Shown here piece by piece: positions 24,469 to 32,391 of a DNA stretch of 64,000 nt (the stretch's first letter is position 1; every line of letters starts with the position of its first letter). The notes under the pieces were generated by a model. That model had not been told where the DNA came from, made no database searches, and saw only the letters and a program-made list of their open reading frames with translations. The position numbers were made by a program, and so were the translations under genes. The stretch is from assembly GCA_963727495.1 (NCBI GenBank), contig CAVSGQ010000020.1, positions 186,001 through 250,000 on the forward strand. Direction: 5' to 3'. The stretch comes from Actinophytocola sp963727495 (lineage in GTDB: Bacteria > Actinomycetota > Actinomycetes > Mycobacteriales > Pseudonocardiaceae).

Positions 24469-24833
24469 CCGCGCCCGAACCGGGCACCCGGTTGGTGGAG
24501 GAGCTGCGGCTGCTGCTGGACGCGGCGGCCGACCGCGCCGGGCCATGGCTGGACCGGGTGGCCTCGGCGGAGTCGCCGCAACCGCCGGGGTCGGCCTGCC
24601 GGTGCCCGGCGTGCGCGGTGCTCGCGCTGGTGCGCGGGGAGCCGAACGAGCTGGCCGCGCGGAGCCTGGACCGGGCCGCCGACCTGGTGGCGCTGCTGCG
24701 CGCGGTGCTCGCCGACCGGTGGCAGCCCGGCGCGCCGCACATGCCGGGCTTCACCCCGCCGCCGCGACCCGGCGACCGGCCGCGGGTGCAGCGGATCCCG
24801 GTGCGGCGCAGGGGAGATCCGGAGCGATCTTGA
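24465..24833 (+). CDS. Conserved hypothetical protein, Rv2183c type
   Basis: The 122-residue product has an N-terminal helix (TRLVEELRLLLDAAADRAGPWL). A Cys cluster SACRCPACAVLAL follows (C-x-C-x2-C), possibly metal-binding, then a helix and a Pro/Arg-rich tail. It overlaps the ATPase gene by four bases at its start and the ROK kinase gene by four bases (TTGA) at its end. It is therefore translated as part of a coupled unit. No function can be assigned. Confidence 0.75.
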   Translation: MTAPEPGTRLVEELRLLLDAAADRAGPWLDRVASAESPQPPGSACRCPACAVLALVRGEPNELAARSLDRAADLVALLRAVLADRWQPGAPHMPGFTPPPRPGDRPRVQRIPVRRRGDPERS

Positions 24834-25780
24834 GGGCCAAGACGACCATCGGGGTGGACATCGGGGGCACCAGCGTGCGGGCGGGTGTGGTGGACCGGTA
24901 CGGCACCGTGCTCGACACCGCCCGCGCGCCGACGCCGACCGGCGAGGGGGCGCTGGAGGACGCGATCGTCTCCGCGGTGGGCAGCCTCGCCGTGCGGCAC
25001 CGGGTCACCGGCGTCGGCCTGGCCGTCGCCGGGTTCGTCACGACCGACCGGCGCTCGGTGATGTTCGCGCCGCACCTGGCCTGGCGCACCGCGCCGGTCG
25101 CGGACCGGATCTCCGCGCGGCTGGGCCTGCCGGTGGTGCTGGAGCACGACGCCAACGCGGCGGTGCTCGCCGAGTACCGGTTCGGCGCCGCGCGCGGGTC
25201 GCGGGTGGCGCTGCTGGTGGCCATCGGCACCGGGATCGGCGGCGGGCTGCTGCTGGACGGCACGCTGTTCCGCGGCGCCTACGGGGTCGCTCCGGAGCTC
25301 GGGCACCTGTCGCTGGTACCCGGCGGCCGGCCGTGCCCCTGCGGCAAGTCGGGGTGCTGGGAGCGGTACTGCAGCGGCACCGCCCTGTCGGCGACCGCGG
25401 TGGAGCTGCTGGCCCGCCACCCGGGCCGGTCGACGGTGCTGGCCCGCGAGGTGGCCGGCGACCAGCGGGCGATGACCGGTCGTAAGGTCGCCGCGGCGGC
25501 GCGTGACGGGGACCCGCTCGCGCAGCGCGCGATGGCGGAGCTGGCGACGTGGCTGGGCGAGGGGCTGGCGCTGGTGGCGGACATCTACGACCCGGAGATC
25601 GTGGTGATCGCCGGCGGCGTCTCGGAGTCGGCGCCGCTGTTCCTCGACGACGCCCGTGAGCACTACAAGAAGACGATCACCGGCGCCGGCTACCGCCCGC
25701 TGGCCCGCATCCGCACCGCGCAGCTGGGCGACGACGCCGCCATGGTCGGCGCGGCCTCGCTGGCCGCGGCCGGCGGCTGA
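24830..25780 (+). CDS. ROK-family sugar kinase (glucokinase-like)
   Basis: The 316-residue protein has the ROK phosphate loop TIGVDIGGTSVRAGVV, the DANAAVLAE catalytic Asp and GTGIGGGLLLDG. The zinc motif GHLSLVPGGRPCPCGKSGCWERYCSG (C-x-C-x4-C) marks true ROK kinases. It most likely phosphorylates glucose with ATP. The TTG start at 24830 has GGAG five bases upstream and overlaps the previous stop. Its link with the ArsA-like operon is conserved by coupling, but the reason is unclear. Confidence 0.88.
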   Translation: MRAKTTIGVDIGGTSVRAGVVDRYGTVLDTARAPTPTGEGALEDAIVSAVGSLAVRHRVTGVGLAVAGFVTTDRRSVMFAPHLAWRTAPVADRISARLGLPVVLEHDANAAVLAEYRFGAARGSRVALLVAIGTGIGGGLLLDGTLFRGAYGVAPELGHLSLVPGGRPCPCGKSGCWERYCSGTALSATAVELLARHPGRSTVLAREVAGDQRAMTGRKVAAAARDGDPLAQRAMAELATWLGEGLALVADIYDPEIVVIAGGVSESAPLFLDDAREHYKKTITGAGYRPLARIRTAQLGDDAAMVGAASLAAAGG

Positions 25781-25792
25781 CCGCCCGCCCGC

Positions 25793-26260
25793 TCAGAGCT
25801 GGGCGCCGTCGTCGCGGCCGTCGTCGGGGTACTTCGGGGTCTGCCGGATGCGCAGCAGCAGCATGGCGCCGCCGCAGGTCAGCGCCACCAGGGCGATCGG
25901 CGTGCCGATGCGGGCGTCCAGGCCGATCACGCCGGGCAGCACCAGCAGCATCACGGCGGCCAGGATCAGCACCAGCGCCACGATCGTGAGCGGCCGCAGC
26001 CGGGGCAGCGGCGGCGGCTCCGGCGGCACGTAGTGGTCCTCGTCGGTGCCCCACGACCAGTCCCACTCGGCCTCGTGACCGCGCCATCCCGACTGGGCCG
26101 CGGTGGCCGGTGGTGTGGGCGCCTCGCCCGCGGGCTCGTCGGCGGCCTGCTCCTCGGCGGTCTCGTCGAGATCGGGCAGCCTGCTGCCCACGCCCTCGCG
26201 TTCGAGGTCGGCCACGATGGCCGCGAACGCGGCGTCGACGTCCTCCGGCCGGTCGGACAC
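25793..26260 (-). CDS. DUF-type membrane protein with acidic cytoplasmic N-terminus
   Basis: The 155-residue product has an acidic N-terminal half (DVDAAFAAIVADLE, then an Ala/Glu/Pro-rich linker), a Trp-rich EAEWDWSWGTDEDHYVPPEPPPLPR segment and two transmembrane helices (about 100-122 and 127-145). GTG 26260 is preceded by AAGGAGG with five-base spacing, so the longer 5' extension is not used. It is convergent with the ROK gene and divergent from the acyltransferase. Function unknown. Confidence 0.75.
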   Translation of the reverse strand: MSDRPEDVDAAFAAIVADLEREGVGSRLPDLDETAEEQAADEPAGEAPTPPATAAQSGWRGHEAEWDWSWGTDEDHYVPPEPPPLPRLRPLTIVALVLILAAVMLLVLPGVIGLDARIGTPIALVALTCGGAMLLLRIRQTPKYPDDGRDDGAQL

Positions 26261-26441
26261 CTGGGCCTCCTTGAGACAGCGAGTCAGGCACTCGAGCAGG
26301 TGATGCGGCCATCGTCGCACGAACCGGTGCTCGGGTGGCCGGATCCCATCGGCTTGTTTACTCGTTGGGTACCGTGACAGCAGAGACAGTCTCCCGTGTG
26401 GTGTTCACTGTTACATGTTCCGACATTTGGGTGGCGAAGGA

Positions 26442-26470
26442 TTGTGCGGGCCACACACCCTTCGTACCCT
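26442..26470 (+). promoter_or_regulatory. Promoter of the acyltransferase gene (TTGTGC-N17-TACCCT)
   Basis: TTGTGC at 26442-26447 and TACCCT at 26465-26470 are separated by exactly 17 bases. Transcription would start near 26477, giving a leader of about 40 nt that holds GGGAGG. Confidence 0.55.
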
Positions 26471-26515
26471 CGACAAACGGGTGACCAGCCGGTCGGGTGG
26501 GAGGCGCGGGTAGCG

Positions 26516-27286
26516 GTGCTGTACTGGTTGATGAAACATGTGTTCCTCGGGCCGCTTCTCCGGCTGTTCTTCCGTCCGGAGGTCGAGGGCGGCGACAACA
26601 TTCCGGACGACGGCGGCGCGCTGCTCGCCAGCAACCACCTCGCCGTCGCCGACTCGTTCTTCCTCCCGCTGATGCTCAAGCGCCGGGTGACCTTCCCGGC
26701 CAAGCTGGAGTACTTCACCCAGCCGGGCGTCAAGGGCCGGCTGAAGAAGTGGTTCTTCACCGGCATGGGCCAGATCCCGATCGACCGCTCCGGCGGCGCC
26801 GCCGCGCAGGCCGCGCTCGACACCGGCATCCGGCTGCTGCGCGAGGGCCACCTGCTCGGCATCTACCCCGAGGGCACCCGCTCCCCGGACGGCCGGCTCT
26901 ACAAGGGCAAGACCGGCCTCGCCCGGATGGTGCTCGAGGCGCGCGTCCAGGTCGTCCCGGTGGCCATGTTCGACACGGACAAGGCCAACCCGATCGGGTC
27001 GAAGATGTGGCGCCCGCACAAGATCCGCATCAAGATCGGCAAGCCGATGGACTTCTCCCGCTACGAGGGCCTCGCCGGCGACCGGTTCGTGGAGCGGTCG
27101 ATCACCGACGAGATCATGTACGCGCTGATGGAGATGTCCGGCCAGGAGTACGTCGACGTCTACGCGGCCAAGGCCAAGGAGCTGCTCGCCGCCCAGGAGT
27201 CCGGCCGCACGCCCGCGCTGCCCTCCCAGCGCGACCGCTCGGCCGCCAAGGACGCCGACCGCATCCCCGAGACCGAGGCGGGCTGA
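26516..27286 (+). CDS. 1-acyl-sn-glycerol-3-phosphate acyltransferase family protein (PlsC-like), Rv2182c type
   Basis: This is a membrane-associated acyltransferase of glycerolipid synthesis. The 256-residue product contains ASNHLAVADSFFLP (the NHxxxxD catalytic motif, with NHLAVAD), GQIPIDRS and GIYPEGTRSPDGRLYKGKTGLARM (motif III). An N-terminal hydrophobic stretch LYWLMKHVFLGPLLRLFF may bind the membrane. GTG 26516 gives the same start as the mycobacterial homologue. It could acylate lysophosphatidic acid or a PIM intermediate. The exact acceptor is not readable. Confidence 0.88.
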   Translation: MLYWLMKHVFLGPLLRLFFRPEVEGGDNIPDDGGALLASNHLAVADSFFLPLMLKRRVTFPAKLEYFTQPGVKGRLKKWFFTGMGQIPIDRSGGAAAQAALDTGIRLLREGHLLGIYPEGTRSPDGRLYKGKTGLARMVLEARVQVVPVAMFDTDKANPIGSKMWRPHKIRIKIGKPMDFSRYEGLAGDRFVERSITDEIMYALMEMSGQEYVDVYAAKAKELLAAQESGRTPALPSQRDRSAAKDADRIPETEAG

Positions 27287-27296
27287 GCCGCACCTC

Positions 27297-27302
27297 TAAT
27301 CT
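27297..27302 (+). promoter_or_regulatory. -10 element TAATCT of leaderless exoribonuclease gene
   Basis: TAATCT, six bases, GTG 27309. No ribosome-binding site. Confidence 0.55.
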
Positions 27303-27308
27303 GCTCCG

Positions 27309-27812
27309 GTGCGGTACTTCTACGACACGGAGTTCATCGAGGACGGGACGACCATCGACCTGGTGTCGATCGGTGTCGTCGACGAGGAGGGGAACGAGTT
27401 CTACGCCGTGTCGACCGAGTTCGACCCCGGTCGCGCCGGCCCGTGGGTGCGCCACAACGTGCTCGACAAGCTGCCGCCGCCGTCCGACCCGGCCTGGTGC
27501 GACCGGGCCACGATGCGCGAGCGGCTGCTCGCGTTCTTGAACCGGGGTCGGGACAGGGTCGAGCTCTGGGCCTGGTTCGCCGCCTACGACCACGTCGCGC
27601 TCGCCCAGCTCTGGGGCGACATGCCGGCGCTGCCGCGCGAGCTGCCCCGGTTCACCCGCGAGCTGCGGCAGCGCTGGGAGGACGTGGGCAAACCCGCGCT
27701 GCCGGCCCCGCCGAAGGACGCGCACGACGCGCTCGCCGACGCCCGGCACAACCTCGCGAGGTGGCGGGTGATCGAGGCGGAGCGGGTTCGCCGGGGTTTC
27801 GCGTCCGGTTAG
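27309..27812 (+). CDS. 3'-5' exoribonuclease, RNase T/AS-like (Rv2179c type)
   Basis: The 167-residue product has a DEDDh exonuclease pattern. It starts YFYDTEFIEDGTTIDLVSIG (D-x-E), has the middle acidic residue in LWAWFAAYDHVALAQ, and ends with AHDALADARHNLARW (His and Asp). The short single-domain form matches the Rv2179c/RNase AS group, which trims RNA with a preference for adenylate. The leaderless GTG fixes the start. Confidence 0.85.
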   Translation: MRYFYDTEFIEDGTTIDLVSIGVVDEEGNEFYAVSTEFDPGRAGPWVRHNVLDKLPPPSDPAWCDRATMRERLLAFLNRGRDRVELWAWFAAYDHVALAQLWGDMPALPRELPRFTRELRQRWEDVGKPALPAPPKDAHDALADARHNLARWRVIEAERVRRGFASG

Positions 27813-27908
27813 CCGGGGGCGGTTGCTGCACCGATCCAGCGGATGGCACCCTTTGGGCACGACCAGGTAAGGACCACGTCTCTAGCAGCCGGATGGAGGA
27901 TCGGGCAC

Positions 27909-28934
27909 ATGCGCGTCGGCTTGCTCACTGGTGGCGGTGACTGTCCAGGACTGAACGCGGTCATCCGGGCCGTGGTCCGCAAGGGGGTCGAGGCCCACGG
28001 CTGGGAGACCGTCGGCTTCCGCAACGGCTGGCAGGGTCCGGTGGAGGGCCTGCTCAAGCCGATCGGCCTCGACGACGTCGAGGACATCCTGACCCGCGGC
28101 GGCACGATCCTCGGCTCCTCGCGCACCAACCCGTACAAGGTCGAGGGCGGCGTCGAGAAGATCAAGAAGGTGCTCGCCGACAACGCGATCGACGCGCTGG
28201 TCGCGATCGGCGGCGAGGACACGCTGGGCGTGGCCAAGCGGCTCACCGACGACGGCATCGGCGTGGTCGGCGTGCCGAAGACGATCGACAACGACCTCGG
28301 CGCCACCGACTACACCTTCGGCTTCGACACCGCGGTGCACATCGCGACCGAGGCAATCGACCGGCTGCGCACCACCGCCGAGTCGCACCACCGGGCGCTG
28401 GTCGTGGAGGTGATGGGCCGGCACGCCGGCTGGATCGCGCTGCACTCGGGCCTCGCCGGTGGCGCGAACGTCATCCTCGTCCCCGAGCGGCCGTTCAGCG
28501 TGGACAAGGTCGTGGAGTGGGTGACCCGCCGCTTCGAGCGCCAGTACGCTCCGATCATCGTGGTCGCCGAGGGCGCGCTGCCCGAGGGCGGCGCCGAGGT
28601 GCTGGCGAGCGGCGAGAAGGACGCCTTCGGACACGTCCGGCTCGGCGGGGTCGGCACCTGGCTCGCCGAGGAGATCGCGCAGCGGACCGGCAAGGAGTCG
28701 CGCGCGGTCGTGCTCGGCCACGTCCAGCGCGGCGGCACGCCGACGGCCTACGACCGGGTGCTCGCGACCCGCTTCGGCCTGCACGCGGTGGACGCCGTGC
28801 AGGACGGCGACTTCGGCGTGATGGTCGCGCTGCGGGGTACCGACATCGTGCGGGTCAAGCTGGCCGAGGCGACGGCCGAGCTCAAGACGGTGCCGTCGGA
28901 GCGCTACGCCGAGGCCGAGGTCTTCTTCGGCTGA
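27909..28934 (+). CDS. pfp: 6-phosphofructokinase with pyrophosphate-type signature
   Basis: This enzyme converts fructose-6-phosphate to fructose-1,6-bisphosphate. The 341-residue protein starts RVGLLTGGGDCPGLNAVIR and has GGED at 101-104 and PKTIDND at 123-129. Asp104 and Lys124 are the residues known to mark pyrophosphate-dependent enzymes (ATP enzymes have Gly at both in E. coli, and the Streptomyces ATP enzyme keeps Gly104). The length and residues agree with what I recall of the Amycolatopsis methanolica PPi-PFK of about 340 residues. ATG 27909 follows GGAGG. Phosphate donor choice is inferred from the two residues. Confidence 0.85.
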   Translation: MRVGLLTGGGDCPGLNAVIRAVVRKGVEAHGWETVGFRNGWQGPVEGLLKPIGLDDVEDILTRGGTILGSSRTNPYKVEGGVEKIKKVLADNAIDALVAIGGEDTLGVAKRLTDDGIGVVGVPKTIDNDLGATDYTFGFDTAVHIATEAIDRLRTTAESHHRALVVEVMGRHAGWIALHSGLAGGANVILVPERPFSVDKVVEWVTRRFERQYAPIIVVAEGALPEGGAEVLASGEKDAFGHVRLGGVGTWLAEEIAQRTGKESRAVVLGHVQRGGTPTAYDRVLATRFGLHAVDAVQDGDFGVMVALRGTDIVRVKLAEATAELKTVPSERYAEAEVFFG

Positions 28935-29014
28935 AGGGTGCCGATCGGTGCCGATCGGTTCGCTTCGCTCCTGCGCTACTCGCGTGCTCGGTGCTCAGGT
29001 GGCCCGCGCGGGGA

Positions 29015-29020
29015 TAGTGT
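29015..29020 (+). promoter_or_regulatory. -10 element TAGTGT of leaderless amidase gene
   Basis: TAGTGT, six bases, ATG 29027. Confidence 0.5.
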
Positions 29021-29026
29021 TCGGGC

Positions 29027-30406
29027 ATGGACCTCGATGAGCTGTTGTGGGCGGGCGCGGACGCGCAGGCGCAGGCGTTGCGGGACGGCACGGTCACCGC
29101 ACCCGACCTCCTCGAGGCGGTGCTGCACCGGCTGGACGCGGTCGACCCGCGGCTGAACCTGTTCCGCATCGTCTACGCCGAGGACGCGCGGGCCCAGGCC
29201 GCGCGGGCGCAGCAGCGGCTGGACGCGGGGGAGCGCACGCCGCTGCTCGGCGTGCCGCTCGCGGTGAAGGACGACCTCGACGTGGCCGGCGACGTCACCG
29301 GCATGGGCGGGCGCGCGCAGTTCGACCCCGCCGAGGAGGACGCTCCCGCGGTCGCCCGGCTGCGCGCGGCCGGCGCGGTCCTCGTCGGGCACACGAACAC
29401 GCCGGACCGGTGCCTGTGGCCGTTCACCGAGACCCTCACCCACGGCGCGACGCGCAACCCGTGGCACCTCGACCACACGCCCGGTGGCTCGTCGGGCGGG
29501 TCGGCCGCCGCGGTCGCCGCGGGCGTGGTCGGTGCGGCGACGGGCTCCGACGGCGGCGGGTCGGTGCGCATCCCGGCCGGGTTCTGCGGGATCTTCGGCC
29601 TGAAGACCACCCGCGGCCTGATCGACATGGGCCCGGAGGAGCAGTGGCACGGGCTGGCCGGCATCGGCCCGCTCGGCCGCCGGGTGGCCGACGCGGCGGC
29701 GATGCTCGACGTGATCGCGGAGGAGGACCACCCCGGCGGCCTGTACCGCGACTCGGCCGACGCCGACCCGGGGCCGCTGCGGATCGCGCTGTCCTGGTGG
29801 ACACCCCTGGGCAAGCCGCCGGTCGAGGCGCAGCGCAAGCAGGCGGTGCGCGAGACGGCCGAGCGGCTGCGCGCGCTGGGCCACGAGGTGACCGAGGCCG
29901 ACCCGCCACTGGGCGCCCGGCCGAGCCCGCAGTTCATGGTCCGCTACCTGCGCGGGGTCGCCGACGACGCGGCCTCGCTGCCACACCCGGAGTGGCTGGA
30001 GCCGCGCACGCGGCGGATCGCCGCACTCGGCCGCCGGATCCCGGACCGGGTGCTGGCGCGGGTGCGCGCCGCCGAGGCCGACCTGGACGCCCGGATGCGG
30101 GGGTTCTTCGCCGACCACGACGTGATCCTGCAGCCGGGGTGGACCGGCCGGGCGCCGCGGATCGGCCGCTACCACGGCAGCGGCGCGTCCGTGACGCTCG
30201 CGGGGGTGTCGCTGGGGATCCCGTACTTCCCGACGTGGAACGTGCTGGGCTACCCGGTGGCGGCCGTGCCGGTGGGGCGGGACTCCGGTGGGCTGCCGAT
30301 GGGCGTGCAGCTGGTCGGCCCGCCCTCCGCCGAGCACCGGCTGCTGTCGCTCGCCGGGCAGTACGAGCGGGCCCACCCGTGGGCGGGGGACCGGCCACCG
30401 GTGTAG
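29027..30406 (+). CDS. Amidase signature family enzyme
   Basis: The 459-residue protein has the Ser-cisSer-Lys triad context: GVPLAVKDDLDVAG (Lys), PGGSSGGSAAAVAAG (cis-Ser region) and GSDGGGSVRIPAGFCG (nucleophile region, with Gly where Thr is common). The Trp/His-rich HGATRNPWHLDHTPGGS segment is typical. The C-terminal half is the normal family length. The substrate is an amide or nitrile-derived compound that cannot be specified. It has a leaderless promoter and is convergent with the globin gene. Confidence 0.88.
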   Translation: MDLDELLWAGADAQAQALRDGTVTAPDLLEAVLHRLDAVDPRLNLFRIVYAEDARAQAARAQQRLDAGERTPLLGVPLAVKDDLDVAGDVTGMGGRAQFDPAEEDAPAVARLRAAGAVLVGHTNTPDRCLWPFTETLTHGATRNPWHLDHTPGGSSGGSAAAVAAGVVGAATGSDGGGSVRIPAGFCGIFGLKTTRGLIDMGPEEQWHGLAGIGPLGRRVADAAAMLDVIAEEDHPGGLYRDSADADPGPLRIALSWWTPLGKPPVEAQRKQAVRETAERLRALGHEVTEADPPLGARPSPQFMVRYLRGVADDAASLPHPEWLEPRTRRIAALGRRIPDRVLARVRAAEADLDARMRGFFADHDVILQPGWTGRAPRIGRYHGSGASVTLAGVSLGIPYFPTWNVLGYPVAAVPVGRDSGGLPMGVQLVGPPSAEHRLLSLAGQYERAHPWAGDRPPV

Positions 30407-30419
30407 CGCCGGGTCCGGC

Positions 30420-30890
30420 TCAGCCTTCCGGCGGCTGCCAGGGCGGCTTGGCCCACGTCCACGCCGGCATCGGCTCCTCCTCGGCGGGAGCCGAGGCGCC
30501 CGGCGCGGAGAACATCACGGCCAGCCGGCTGCCCCATTCCAGGTACCCGACCAGCGACGCGCGGAACTCCGGGTCGTCCGGCAGCCCCACCTCGTCGGCC
30601 GTGGTCAGCAGCAGCGTCAGCCAGCGCCGGCGCTGCTCCTCGGTGATCCCGCGCCCGAGATGCCTGCTCACCATGTGGCCATGACCACCCCGCGTCGTCG
30701 AGTACACCGGCGGCCCGCCGAAGACCTCGCCGACCCACGCGGCGACGTGCCGGGCATGGCCCGGGTCCATGCCCCGGAACACCGGCTCCAGCACCGGGTC
30801 GGCACGAACGTGCTCGTAGAAGGTGTCGAAGAGCTTCTCCAGGGCGGGCGTGCCGCCCAGCCACTCGTACAGCGTGGGCGGTGTGCTCAT
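30420..30890 (-). CDS. glbO: Group II truncated haemoglobin (HbO-like)
   Basis: The 156-residue product has the 2-on-2 globin pattern: TLYEWLGGTPALEKLFDTFYEHV (Tyr B10 in FY), VFRGM, then GHMVSRHLGRGI with the proximal His, and RRRWLTLLL with the Trp G8 that marks group II. A Pro-rich C-terminal tail follows. Group II proteins bind O2 and NO and may support respiration or redox defence. ATG 30890 was chosen as the family-like start (STPPTLYEWLGG). Confidence 0.88.
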   Translation of the reverse strand: MSTPPTLYEWLGGTPALEKLFDTFYEHVRADPVLEPVFRGMDPGHARHVAAWVGEVFGGPPVYSTTRGGHGHMVSRHLGRGITEEQRRRWLTLLLTTADEVGLPDDPEFRASLVGYLEWGSRLAVMFSAPGASAPAEEEPMPAWTWAKPPWQPPEG

Positions 30891-30967
30891 GGCCACGACG
30901 CAACCACCCGCGCCCCGCCGTGGCAACCGGCATCGCTGTCGGCGAAAACCCGCGCGACCGGGGCCGA

Positions 30968-30973
30968 TACCCT
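30968..30973 (+). promoter_or_regulatory. -10 element TACCCT of leaderless aroG
   Basis: TACCCT, six bases, GTG 30980. Confidence 0.55.
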
Positions 30974-30979
30974 GGGCAC

Positions 30980-32368
30980 GTGAACTGGACTGTGGACGTT
31001 CCGGTGGACACGCTTCCCGAGCTGCCGCCGCTGCCTCCCGAGCTGCGTGCCCGCCTAGACGACGCCCTCGCGCGCCGCGCCGCGCAGCAGCCCGACTGGC
31101 CCGACGCCGAGGCGGTCCGCCAGGTGCGCACGGTGCTCGAGAGCGTGCCGCCGATCACCGTGCCCTCCGAGGTCGACCGGCTGCGCGCCAAGCTCGCCGA
31201 CGTCGCCCGAGGCCGGGCCTTCCTCCTGCAGGGCGGCGACTGCGCCGAGACCTTCGCCGACAACACCGAGCCGCACATCCGGGGCAACATCCGCACGCTG
31301 CTGCAGATGGCCGTCGTCCTCACCTACGGGGCGAGCCTGCCGGTGGTGAAGGTCGCCCGCATCGCCGGCCAGTACGCCAAGCCGCGCTCGAACGCCACCG
31401 ACGCGCTCGGCCTGCCCGTCTACCGCGGCGACATCGTCAACTCCCTCGTCGCCACCCCCGAGGCGCGGGTGCCGGACCCGGGCCGGATGATCCGCGCCTA
31501 CGCCAACGCCGGGGCCGCGATGAACCTGGTGCGCGCGCTCACCGCGGCGGGCGAGGCGGACCTCACCAAGGTCCACGAGTGGAACAAGGACTTCGTCAGC
31601 AACTCCGCCGCCGCCGAGCGGTACGAGACGCTGGCCACCGAGATCGACCGGGGCCTGCGGTTCATGTCGGCCTGCGGGGTCGAGGACGCCTCGCTGCACA
31701 CCACCGAGATCTTCGCCAGCCACGAGGCCCTGCTGCTCGACTACGAGCGCGCCATGCTCCGGCTGGACAACAACGGCCCGGAGCCGAGGCTCTACGACCT
31801 GTCCTCGCACTTCGTGTGGGTCGGCGAGCGCACCCGGCAGCTCGACGGCGCGCACATCGCCCTCATGGAGCTGCTCGCGAACCCGATCGGGCTCAAGATC
31901 GGTCCGGGCACCACGCCGGAGATGGCCGTGGAGTACGTCGAGCGGCTCGACCCGAACGCCACCCCGGGCCGGCTCACGCTGGTCAGCCGGATGGGCAACG
32001 GCAAGGTGCGCGAGGTGCTGCCGCCGATCGTGGAGAAGGTCACCGCCTCCGGCCACCAGGTGATCTGGCAGTGCGACCCCATGCACGGCAACACCCACGA
32101 GTCGTCGAACGGCTACAAGACCCGCCACTTCGACCGGATCGTCGACGAGGTGCAGGGCTTCTTCGAGGTGCACCGCCACCTCGGCACGCACCCGGGCGGC
32201 ATCCACGTGGAGCTCACCGGCGAGGACGTCACCGAGTGCCTCGGCGGCGCCCAGGAGATCTCCGACACCGACCTCGGCGGCCGCTACGAGACCGCCTGCG
32301 ACCCGCGCCTGAACACCCAGCAGAGCCTGGAGCTGGCCTTCCTGGTCGCCGAGATGCTCCGCTCCTGA
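30980..32368 (+). CDS. aroG: 3-deoxy-7-phosphoheptulonate synthase, class II
   Basis: This is the first enzyme of the shikimate pathway: phosphoenolpyruvate plus erythrose-4-phosphate gives DAHP. The 462-residue product has exactly the length of M. tuberculosis AroG. It contains FLLQGGDCAETFADN, KVARIAGQYAKPRS, FMSACGV, WVGERTRQLDGAH and CDPMHGNTHESS, the phosphate- and metal-binding motifs of the plant-like class II family. The leaderless GTG start gives NWTVDVPVDTLPELPPLP, the family N-terminus. It is convergent with the WS/DGAT gene. Confidence 0.95.
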   Translation: MNWTVDVPVDTLPELPPLPPELRARLDDALARRAAQQPDWPDAEAVRQVRTVLESVPPITVPSEVDRLRAKLADVARGRAFLLQGGDCAETFADNTEPHIRGNIRTLLQMAVVLTYGASLPVVKVARIAGQYAKPRSNATDALGLPVYRGDIVNSLVATPEARVPDPGRMIRAYANAGAAMNLVRALTAAGEADLTKVHEWNKDFVSNSAAAERYETLATEIDRGLRFMSACGVEDASLHTTEIFASHEALLLDYERAMLRLDNNGPEPRLYDLSSHFVWVGERTRQLDGAHIALMELLANPIGLKIGPGTTPEMAVEYVERLDPNATPGRLTLVSRMGNGKVREVLPPIVEKVTASGHQVIWQCDPMHGNTHESSNGYKTRHFDRIVDEVQGFFEVHRHLGTHPGGIHVELTGEDVTECLGGAQEISDTDLGGRYETACDPRLNTQQSLELAFLVAEMLRS

Positions 32369-32391
32369 CGGCCGGTCGCGAGCCGGTCAGG
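32364..32391. terminator. Bidirectional hairpin between aroG and the WS/DGAT gene
   Basis: CCTGACGGCCGG and CCGGTCAGG pair with a small bulge across both convergent stop codons. No T-run. Confidence 0.4.
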
